NCBI GenBank assembly: GCA_902514225.1
Contig: CABXPN010000022.1
Location: 1-15,608 of the forward strand
DNA length: 15,608 nt
Reading direction: 5' to 3'
From: an uncultured Bacteroidota bacterium
Lineage (GTDB): Bacteria; Bacteroidota; Bacteroidia; Flavobacteriales; BACL11
The position numbers and the translations under genes are program-made. Of this stretch, positions 9,030 to 14,869 are shown piece by piece (the stretch's first letter is position 1; every line of letters begins with the position of its first letter). The notes under the pieces were generated by a model. It worked only from the letters and a program-made list of their open reading frames with translations. It searched no databases and was not told where the DNA came from.

Positions 9030-9367
9030 TCAGATTCTAATTGAATTAAAAGTAACCCCTCTAAAACTTCTTCATAAATTAATTCCAATTCATCTGGATG
9101 ATTTGAGTAATATTTTAATGTATTATCAAAATCTTCTTTTGTAATATTATTTTCAGAAAAAATAGTTTCGTAATCCGACAAAAGTAATTTTTCAGCAGTT
9201 TCTTTTCGGTTATACTTTATTAAATGAAACTCTGACTCTGACATATGTGCCTCTTGTAATACTTTAATAAAAGTGTTTTTATCTATTAAAGTGTTCGAAT
9301 TTTCTTTAGTGTTTCCAGAAGAGCAAGAAAACAAGAAAAAAAGGATGATAATAAAATTCCATTTCAT
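9026..9367 (-). CDS. DUF4296 domain lipoprotein
   Basis: A 113-residue protein of the Bacteroidota-specific DUF4296 family, whose function is unknown. The signal MKWNFIIILFFLFSCSS has a lipobox ending at Cys15, so the mature part is membrane-anchored outside the cytoplasm. The domain covers about residues 27-110: LIDKNTFIKVLQEAHMSESE, then YETIFSENNITKEDFDNTL, then KYYSNHPDELELIYEEVLEGL, a helical pattern typical of the family. The start is fixed by the signal peptide. A TATATTTG -7 box on the - strand (9379-9372) ends only 4 nt before the ATG, so the mRNA may be leaderless. The stop overlaps the epimerase stop by convergent TTAA. It is divergent from the His-rich lipoprotein gene. Confidence 0.88.
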   Translation of the reverse strand: MKWNFIIILFFLFSCSSGNTKENSNTLIDKNTFIKVLQEAHMSESEFHLIKYNRKETAEKLLLSDYETIFSENNITKEDFDNTLKYYSNHPDELELIYEEVLEGLLLIQLESD

Positions 9368-9371
9368 GCTA

Positions 9372-9398
9372 CAAATATATTTTAATTAGATATATTTG
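9372..9398. promoter_or_regulatory. Palindromic pair of outward-facing -7 boxes for the DUF4296 and His-rich genes
   Basis: CAAATATAT (9372-9380), 9 nt, ATATATTTG (9390-9398) form a perfect 9-bp inverted repeat. Each arm contains a TATATTTG -7 box pointing outward: - strand 9379-9372, ending 4 nt before the DUF4296 ATG, and + strand 9391-9398, ending 30 nt before the His-rich gene ATG. The arms could merely reflect the symmetry of two divergent boxes, or be an operator read by one dimeric regulator. No -33 TTG is clear for either direction. Confidence 0.5.
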
Positions 9399-9428
9399 CA
9401 GTATTATTAATCTATAAAATTTTATAAA

Positions 9429-9755
9429 ATGAAAAAATTAATGTATTTATTAGTAGTTGGAGTGATGTTTGCTTTTACTGCTTGTACTGGTGGAGAAACT
9501 ACTGATGTTTGTGCGAATACTGGTGAGGCTTGTTTAGAGGATCATTCTTGTTGTGCAGTTGAAGAAGCAGCAACTCATTCACATGAAGATGGTACTGAGC
9601 ATTCTCATGAAGGTGATGAAGACGGTCATACACATGATGAGGCAGCTGATGAATCAGCAACTCATTCACATGAAGATGGTACTGAGCATTCTCATGAAGG
9701 TGATGAAGACGGTCATACACATGATGAGGCAGCTGATGAAGAGTCTGCTGAGTAA
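9429..9755 (+). CDS. Small His/Asp/Glu-rich lipoprotein with tandem repeats, possible metal-binding protein
   Basis: This 108-residue protein has a lipoprotein signal (MKKLMYLLVVGVMFAFTAC, Cys19 lipidated), then a Cys-containing segment (CANTGEAC, HSCC; residues about 28-43), then two copies of a 29-residue unit built from HSHE, EHSHEG, DGHTHDE and EAADE pieces. The mature part is acidic and holds many HxH pairs, as in proteins that bind Zn, Ni, Cu or Co. That is an inference, since the sequence is low in complexity and matches no family I can name. The gene stands alone, with a -7 box upstream and an intrinsic terminator downstream, opposite in direction to both neighbours. It separates pyrC from the DUF4296 gene, so it looks like a later insertion. 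The frame is supported by the signal peptide and by the repeat period (87 nt) being a multiple of three. Confidence 0.82.
   Translation: MKKLMYLLVVGVMFAFTACTGGETTDVCANTGEACLEDHSCCAVEEAATHSHEDGTEHSHEGDEDGHTHDEAADESATHSHEDGTEHSHEGDEDGHTHDEAADEESAE
9568..9741. repeat. Two tandem 87-nt repeats inside the His-rich lipoprotein gene
   Basis: Copy 1 is 9568-9654 and copy 2 is 9655-9741. They are identical over 86 of 87 bases; only the last base differs (t versus g). Each encodes 29 residues, so a copy number change keeps the frame. Identity at synonymous positions means the duplication is recent or kept uniform by recombination or slippage. Confidence 0.95.
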
Positions 9756-9780
9756 TATTTACTCAAAAAAACTTAAAAAG

Positions 9781-9810
9781 AAGACGTCCTATTTGGATGT
9801 CTTTTTTTTT
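9781..9810. terminator. Intrinsic terminator between the His-rich gene and pyrC, possibly bidirectional
   Basis: AAGACGTCC (9781-9789), loop TATTT, GGATGTCTT (9795-9803) give a 9-bp stem with one G-U pair, followed by a T run to 9810. Read on the other strand the hairpin is also followed by CTTTTT, so it may serve both convergent genes. The T run overlaps the pyrC stop codon at 9809-9811. Confidence 0.85.
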
Positions 9811-11140
9811 ATCTGTTAAATTCTAATCTCTTACCTCTTTTACTTTCATCAAAACATCCATATTCATACACAAGATGTCCATTTACAAAAGTATGTGTAA
9901 CTTCTGAGCTAAATATCTCTCCTTCAAAAGGAGACCAACCACATTTATATAAAATATTTTCCTTTGTTACTTCCCAAGATTTATCCAAATCTACTAAAAC
10001 CAAATCCGCAAAGTGTCCTTCTTTTACAAAACCTCTATCTTCAATCTGAAAACAAATAGCAGGGTTATGACACATTTTTTCCACAACTTTTTCCAAAGTA
10101 ATTTTTCCATTTTTATAAAACTCTAACATAGCTGGAAGAGCATGCTGCACAAGCGGACCTCCGGAAGGGGCATTAAAATAAGTATTAGATTTCTCCTCTA
10201 AAGTATGAGGAGCATGATCGGTAGCTATTACATCTAGCTTATCGTCTAAAAGTGCTTGAAATAGAGCATCTTTATCTGATTTCTTTTTTACAGCTGGATT
10301 CCATTTAATAAGAGTTCCTTTCTCATTATATCTACTTTCATCAAACCAAAGATGATGTATACAAACCTCAGCTGTAATTCGTTTTTCTGCTAAGGGTAAG
10401 GTATTATCAAAAAGTTTAATCTCTTTTTCAGTTGAAAGATGAAAAACATGCAATCTGGTATTGTGCTTTTTGGCAAGTTCTACCGCCATTGAACTGGATT
10501 TGTAGCAAGCCTCTGCACTTCTAATATTTGGATGTTCTGAGATAGGAACCTCATCTCCATATTTTTCCTTTGCATTTTTAATATTATCCTGAATAGCATC
10601 TTCATCTTCACAATGAACCGCAATAAGCATTAAGGATTTCTCAAAAATTTCTTCTAATACATTCCTATCATCTACCAGCATATCTCCTGTTGAAGATCCC
10701 ATGAAAATTTTAATAGCTCCTACAGTTTTAGGGTCAGTTTTTAACACTTCCTCTAAGTTATTATTAGAAACCCCCATAAAAAAAGTGAAATTTGCTAAAG
10801 AATTCTCTGCTCCAATCTTAAATTTTTCTTCTAATAAATCCTGAGTTAGTGTTTGAGGGTTAGTATTTGGCATTTCCATAAATGAAGTGATTCCACCTGC
10901 AATTGCTGCTTTACTTTCTGTATAAATATCTGCTTTATGAGTTAAGCCTGGCTCACGAAAATGAACTTGGTCGTCAATAACTCCAGGGAGTAGATGTTTG
11001 TTTGTAGCGTCAATTTCAATATCTGCTACTACATCAATATTGTCAGAAATTTGTTTTATCTTTTTGTTTTCAATAAGTACATCCGAAACAAATATCTTTC
11101 CTTCATTTACAATATTTGCATTCTTAATAAGTGTAATCAT
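9809..11140 (-). CDS. pyrC: Dihydroorotase, Bacteroidota type
   Basis: An amidohydrolase-superfamily enzyme that cyclises carbamoyl-aspartate to dihydroorotate in pyrimidine synthesis, in the cytoplasm. The 443 residues are full length for a class I-like dihydroorotase. Seen motifs are DDQVHFREPG (residues 56-65), MPNTNPQT (90-97), IKIFMGSSTGDM (143-154), VDDRNVL (156-162), AVHCEDE (His176), HVFHLST (His234) and ATDHAPH (Asp308). The first metal motif reads QxH (Gln58, His60) instead of the usual HxH; I recall the same DDQVHF in other Bacteroidota, so it is probably a lineage feature rather than damage. The start overlaps the stop of the glycosyltransferase gene by one base, so the two are coupled. 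The bidirectional terminator covers its 3' end. Confidence 0.92.
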   Translation of the reverse strand: MITLIKNANIVNEGKIFVSDVLIENKKIKQISDNIDVVADIEIDATNKHLLPGVIDDQVHFREPGLTHKADIYTESKAAIAGGITSFMEMPNTNPQTLTQDLLEEKFKIGAENSLANFTFFMGVSNNNLEEVLKTDPKTVGAIKIFMGSSTGDMLVDDRNVLEEIFEKSLMLIAVHCEDEDAIQDNIKNAKEKYGDEVPISEHPNIRSAEACYKSSSMAVELAKKHNTRLHVFHLSTEKEIKLFDNTLPLAEKRITAEVCIHHLWFDESRYNEKGTLIKWNPAVKKKSDKDALFQALLDDKLDVIATDHAPHTLEEKSNTYFNAPSGGPLVQHALPAMLEFYKNGKITLEKVVEKMCHNPAICFQIEDRGFVKEGHFADLVLVDLDKSWEVTKENILYKCGWSPFEGEIFSSEVTHTFVNGHLVYEYGCFDESKRGKRLEFNR

Positions 11141-11871
11141 TATCTATCAAATTTTCTGAACCAACTTTTTATTTTCATTTGTAACACTCCAAAAACAGCT
11201 TCTCTAAAAATACCTCCGCTCATTTTTGAGTCTCCTTCAGTTCTGTCAGTAAATATTACCGGAACTTCTATAATATTAAATCCATATTTCCAAGATTTAA
11301 ACTTCATTTCTATCTGAAAAGCATAACCAACAAATTGAATTTTGTTAAACTTAATTGTTTCTAAAACTTCTCTTTTATAACATTTGAATCCTGCTGTTGC
11401 GTCATGAACTGGCATTCCTGTTATCATTTTTACATACTTAGATGCAAAAAAAGACATCAATAATCTGGACATAGGCCAGTTAACAATATTTACACCATTT
11501 ACATATCTTGAACCAATAGCAACATCTCCACTCTCATTTTTACAAGCAGTATACAACCTAATTAAATCATCAGGATTATGAGAAAAGTCAGCATCCATCT
11601 CAAAAATAAACTGATACTCTCTTTCTAGTGCCCATTTAAACCCATGAATATAAGCTGTTCCCAAACCTAGTTTTCCAGATCTCTCCTGTATATATAAATT
11701 ATCATTGAATTCTTTCTGCAATCCTTTTACAATATCAGCAGTTCCATCAGGAGATCCATCTTCAATTACTAAAATATGAAAGGACTTATCCAAAGAAAAT
11801 ACTTTACGGATTATCTTTTCAATATTCTCTTTCTCGTTATAAGTTGGTATAATTATTAAACTATCAGACAT
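11140..11871 (-). CDS. Polyprenol-phosphate mannosyltransferase-like GT2 enzyme
   Basis: A family 2 glycosyltransferase of the dolichol-phosphate/polyprenol monophosphomannose synthase type, which moves a sugar from a nucleotide donor to polyprenyl phosphate at the inner face of the membrane. The 243 residues start directly in the fold: LIIIPTYNEKENIEKI (5-20), VIEDGSPDGT (35-44), the metal-binding DAD in FEMDADFSHNPDD (Asp93, Asp95), GSRYVNG, DATAGFKCY and GYAFQIEMKF. There is no C-terminal membrane domain, as in the soluble subgroup. The exact donor sugar is inferred from the family. A TATTTTTG box ends 4 nt before the ATG, and moving the start downstream would remove the first strand, so a leaderless mRNA is plausible. 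pyrC follows with a 1-nt overlap. Confidence 0.9.
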   Translation of the reverse strand: MSDSLIIIPTYNEKENIEKIIRKVFSLDKSFHILVIEDGSPDGTADIVKGLQKEFNDNLYIQERSGKLGLGTAYIHGFKWALEREYQFIFEMDADFSHNPDDLIRLYTACKNESGDVAIGSRYVNGVNIVNWPMSRLLMSFFASKYVKMITGMPVHDATAGFKCYKREVLETIKFNKIQFVGYAFQIEMKFKSWKYGFNIIEVPVIFTDRTEGDSKMSGGIFREAVFGVLQMKIKSWFRKFDR

Positions 11872-11875
11872 GTGG

Positions 11876-11883
11876 CAAAAATA
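11876..11883 (-). promoter_or_regulatory. Probable -7 box of the glycosyltransferase-pyrC unit, 4 nt before ATG
   Basis: On the - strand this reads TATTTTTG, then CCAC, then the ATG at 11871. The match to TAnnTTTG is exact, with no TTG at the -33 distance. It would give a leaderless transcript for the glycosyltransferase and pyrC. Confidence 0.5.
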
Positions 11884-11887
11884 GATA

Positions 11888-11907
11888 AACTGATTTATTA
11901 ATCAGTT
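11888..11907 (-). terminator. Weak hairpin at the end of acs
   Basis: AACTGATT (11888-11895), 4 nt, AATCAGTT (11900-11907) form an 8-bp stem that includes part of the acs stop codon. On the - strand it is followed by TTATCTATTTTTG, a broken T run that also holds the next -7 box. It could be a weak terminator that separates acs from the glycosyltransferase gene. The stem is AT-rich, so the call is tentative. Confidence 0.35.
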
Positions 11908-13804
11908 ATTGTGATGATGATTTAATTTCATCTACTACAGAAGGGTCTAATAAAGTTGATGTATCTCCTAAATCTTCAGAATCTCCTGAAGCAATCTTTC
12001 TAAGAATTCTTCTCATAATTTTTCCGGAACGAGTCTTTGGTAAAGAGGAAACGAACTGAATTTTATCTGCTTTCGCAATCGGACCAATAATTTTTGAGAC
12101 CAAATCATTTATTTCTGACCTTAATTTATCTTCATCATCCCATTCCTCATGACAAATAACAAAAGCATACACTCCGTTTCCTTTTATCGGATGAGGAAAT
12201 CCGACAATTGCCGTTTCACAAACATTTTCATGTTCATCCATTGCACTTTCTATTTCGGCAGTTCCTAAATTATGACCGGAAACTATTAATACATCATCTA
12301 CTCTACCTGTTATTCTGTACATTCCATTTTCATCTCTCAAACATCCGTCCCCTGTAAAATATTTATCTTTAAAAGTAGAAAAATAAGTTTCTCTAAACCT
12401 ATCATGATTTCCGTAAATTGTACGAGCTATTGAAGGCCAAGGAAATTTTACACATAACCTTCCTTTTACAGAATTTCCACTAATTTCATTACCTTTTTCA
12501 TCCATCAAAGATGGTTGAATTCCTGGTAATGGTAGAGTTGCAAAAGATGGTTTTGATGGAGTAACTCCTGCTAAATTAGAGATCATGATTCCTCCGGTCT
12601 CAGTCTGCCACCAAGTATCTACAATTGGACAGTTTCCTTTTCCAATTTCTGTGTCATACCAATGCCATGCATCCTCATTTATTGGCTCACCAACTGTTCC
12701 TAAAACTTTTAATGAAGATAAATTATAAGGAGATATAAATTGAGATCCTTTTGATTCTAAAGAACGAATTGCTGTTGGTGCTGTATAAAAAATATTTACT
12801 TTATTTTCTTCCACTATTTGCCAAAATCTTCCTGCATCCGGAAAAGTTGGAACTCCTTCAAACATCATAGTCGTAGCTCCAGATAAAAGAGGACCATATA
12901 CAATGTAAGAATGTCCTGTAATCCATCCAATATCAGCAGTACACCAATATATATCTCCTTCAGAATACTGAAAAACATTTTTAAAAGAATATTCGGTATA
13001 AATCATATATCCAGCAGTACTGTGTACGATTCCTTTTGGTTTTCCTGTTGAACCAGATGTGTACAATATAAAAAGAGAATCTTCTGAATTCATTATTTCT
13101 ATAGGACAATCTCCATCTACTTTTTCCATTTCATCTCCCCACCACACATCTCTTCCCTCTTTCATTTCAATATCTGAATTTGTTCTTTTCAAAACAATAC
13201 ATTTCTCAATGGAAGGAGTGTTTTTCATTGCCTTGTCAGAAATTTCTTTTAATGGGGTTATTTTATCTCCTCTGTATCCTCCATCAGAGGTAATCAGGAT
13301 ATTACAATTTGCATCATTTATTCTATCAGATAATGATTTTGAAGAAAATCCTGCAAAAACAACTGAATGAATTGCTCCTATCCTAGCACAAGCCAAAACG
13401 GCAATAGCAAGCTCTGGTACCATTGGCATATACAAACAAATTCTATCTCCTTTCTTTGCTCCATTATTTTTTAACACATTAGAGAATTTGCAAACTTCTA
13501 AGTGTAATTCTTTATACGATAAACTTCTACTTTCTTCATTAGGATTATTTGCAATCCATTTTATTGCAGTTTGATTTCCTCTTTTCTCCAAATGTCTATC
13601 TAAACAGTTTTCAGTGATATTTAATTTTCCACCTTCAAACCACTTTACTTCTGCTTTTCCAAAATCCCAATTTAATATGTTGTTCCATTTATTTTTCCAA
13701 AGAAAATTATTTGCTTTTTCCTCCCAAAATTGTTCTGGATTTTCTACACTTTTTTGATACTCTTCTTTATATGTTTCAAAATCTAATATTCTTTCATCAT
13801 GCAT
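11906..13804 (-). CDS. acs: Acetate--CoA ligase (acetyl-CoA synthetase)
   Basis: An AMP-forming enzyme that turns acetate, ATP and CoA into acetyl-CoA, linking acetate use to central metabolism. The 632 residues are close to the usual 650. An N-terminal ACS domain (FETYKEEYQKSVENPEQFWEE region, 9-30) precedes the AMP-binding core with the P-loop YTSGSTGKPKG (248-258), FYTAPTAIRSL (339-349), VDTWWQTETGG (395-405, with the Trp of the acetate pocket) and YFTGDGCLRDENG (482-494). RITGRVDDVLIVSGHNLGT (497-515) leads into the mobile C-terminal domain, which ends in KTRSGKIMRR with Lys595, the lysine acetylated in well-studied homologues. No key residue is missing. A TAACTTTG box ends 4 nt before the ATG, so the mRNA may be leaderless. 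The start is supported by family length. Confidence 0.96.
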   Translation of the reverse strand: MHDERILDFETYKEEYQKSVENPEQFWEEKANNFLWKNKWNNILNWDFGKAEVKWFEGGKLNITENCLDRHLEKRGNQTAIKWIANNPNEESRSLSYKELHLEVCKFSNVLKNNGAKKGDRICLYMPMVPELAIAVLACARIGAIHSVVFAGFSSKSLSDRINDANCNILITSDGGYRGDKITPLKEISDKAMKNTPSIEKCIVLKRTNSDIEMKEGRDVWWGDEMEKVDGDCPIEIMNSEDSLFILYTSGSTGKPKGIVHSTAGYMIYTEYSFKNVFQYSEGDIYWCTADIGWITGHSYIVYGPLLSGATTMMFEGVPTFPDAGRFWQIVEENKVNIFYTAPTAIRSLESKGSQFISPYNLSSLKVLGTVGEPINEDAWHWYDTEIGKGNCPIVDTWWQTETGGIMISNLAGVTPSKPSFATLPLPGIQPSLMDEKGNEISGNSVKGRLCVKFPWPSIARTIYGNHDRFRETYFSTFKDKYFTGDGCLRDENGMYRITGRVDDVLIVSGHNLGTAEIESAMDEHENVCETAIVGFPHPIKGNGVYAFVICHEEWDDEDKLRSEINDLVSKIIGPIAKADKIQFVSSLPKTRSGKIMRRILRKIASGDSEDLGDTSTLLDPSVVDEIKSSSQ

Positions 13805-13808
13805 TCCA

Positions 13809-13816
13809 CAAAGTTA
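13809..13816 (-). promoter_or_regulatory. Probable -7 box of acs, 4 nt before ATG
   Basis: On the - strand this reads TAACTTTG, then TGGA, then the ATG at 13804. It matches TAnnTTTG exactly; no TTG is seen at the -33 distance. The same 4-nt spacing is seen at three other genes in this window. Confidence 0.5.
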
Positions 13817-13892
13817 ATAAAAAATAAAAAGAAGAAGTTCGTTAATCTAAAGAAAATTGTAAATTGGCACTCGAAATTTAAAACAAAATATT

Positions 13893-14801
13893 ATGAAAAA
13901 AGTTTTACTAAGTTTAAGTGTGTTTTTTGCTGTATCTGTCAACTCTCAAGATTGTTCCGAGTTGTTCATTTCCGAATATGTTGAAGGTCCAGGAAACAAT
14001 AATGCTATTGAGATATATAACCCTACAAATTCATCTATCGATCTTGCTGGATATATTATAAATAGATACAGCAATGGAGCTAGCTCTGGACCTGAATCAT
14101 GGCAATTAGGAGGTACAATTGCTTCAGGAGATGTAATTGTTATTGGTAACGGACAGATTGACTCTGTCTGGGTATCTACATATTGGTCTCTTCCTGTAGA
14201 CCCTTCATTCTATTCAACACTTGATCTCCATTGTAATGGAGATTATGATGCGAATTCAACATTTTATTTTAATGGAGATGACGCAATGACACTTGAAAAG
14301 AATGGAAATATTATTGATATTTTCGGGAAAGTAGGAGAAGATCCTGGTTCTGCTTGGACAGATGATGTAACTGCTGGATATACTGATGCAAATGGAGGGA
14401 CTTGGTGGACAAAAAGACAAACGTTAATTAGAAAACCATCAGTAAGAATAGGAGTAACACAAAATCCAATTTTATTTAATCCTACTGCAGAATACGACTC
14501 TTTACCTGATGCAACTTACTCTGAAATGGGATCTCATACTTGCGATTGTATTACAACTTTAATTATTAATAAAGATGTTACATATGTAATGTATCCTAAT
14601 CCTGCCATTAAAGGACAGAATGTTGTAATAAATTCAAAATCTGCTATTTCATATATTGAAATATATAACATGCTAGGAGAAAAAATCATATCAGAAAGAA
14701 CATCAATAATTTCAACAGAAATGTTATTAAAAGGCACTTATTTGATTAACATTTATTTTGAAGATGGTAAATCTGTAAGAAATAAAGTTATTATTGAGTA
14801 A
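13893..14801 (+). CDS. Secreted lamin-tail-domain protein with T9SS type A sorting domain
   Basis: A 302-residue exported protein. Residues 1-19 are a signal peptide (KKVLLSLSVFFAVSVNSQ). A lamin tail (LTD) domain covers about 21-160: LFISEYVEGPGNNNAIEIYN (24-43), SSIDLAGYII, GDVIVIGNGQ and NGDDAMTLEKNG, a beta-sandwich common in secreted Bacteroidota proteins. A NPTAEYDSLPDATYSEMGSH stretch (196-215) and CDC follow. The end from YPNPA (234) through IEIYNMLGEKI to KGTYLINIYFEDGKSVRNKVIIE is a type A T9SS sorting domain, so the protein should cross the outer membrane by the type IX system and be released or anchored at the surface. No catalytic domain is present and its ligand is unknown. Only a near-match -7 box (TAAATTGG, 13860-13867) lies upstream. 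An intrinsic terminator follows the gene. Confidence 0.88.
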   Translation: MKKVLLSLSVFFAVSVNSQDCSELFISEYVEGPGNNNAIEIYNPTNSSIDLAGYIINRYSNGASSGPESWQLGGTIASGDVIVIGNGQIDSVWVSTYWSLPVDPSFYSTLDLHCNGDYDANSTFYFNGDDAMTLEKNGNIIDIFGKVGEDPGSAWTDDVTAGYTDANGGTWWTKRQTLIRKPSVRIGVTQNPILFNPTAEYDSLPDATYSEMGSHTCDCITTLIINKDVTYVMYPNPAIKGQNVVINSKSAISYIEIYNMLGEKIISERTSIISTEMLLKGTYLINIYFEDGKSVRNKVIIE

Positions 14802-14821
14802 TCTATATACAAACTCTTGAG

Positions 14822-14852
14822 AATGCTGATGAAGAACCATCAGCATTTTTTT
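14822..14852 (+). terminator. Strong intrinsic terminator/attenuator before the TonB receptor
   Basis: AATGCTGATG (14822-14831), loop AAGAAC, CATCAGCATT (14838-14847) form a perfect 10-bp stem followed by a T run to 14852. It ends the lamin-tail gene transcript. It lies only 17 nt before the next ATG at 14870, which leaves little room for a separate promoter between them. Confidence 0.9.
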
Positions 14853-14869
14853 AGAACAAAATTTACTTC

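Noticed and set aside
9568..9741. Tandem repeat as a possible CRISPR array
   Set aside because: There are only two long, directly adjoining units with no spacers, and the repeat is translated in frame.
9499..9819. Open frames overlapping the His-rich gene on both strands (9553-9819 + and 9499-9720 -)
   Set aside because: They are kept open by the 87-nt repeat, whose period is a multiple of three. They have His/Met/Gln-rich nonsense composition, and only the 9429 frame has a lipoprotein signal and matching regulatory sites.
10930..10980. pyrC as a degenerate, inactive dihydroorotase
   Set aside because: Only one metal ligand differs, the frame is intact, the other ligands are present and the same motif is, to my recollection, usual in Bacteroidota.
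10994..11317. 107-residue + strand open frame across the pyrC/glycosyltransferase junction
   Set aside because: It is antisense to two well-supported genes and its Asn/Ile/Cys-rich translation resembles no protein.
13059..13370. 103-residue + strand open frame inside acs
   Set aside because: It lies wholly antisense to conserved acs motifs, with no start signal or recognisable domain.
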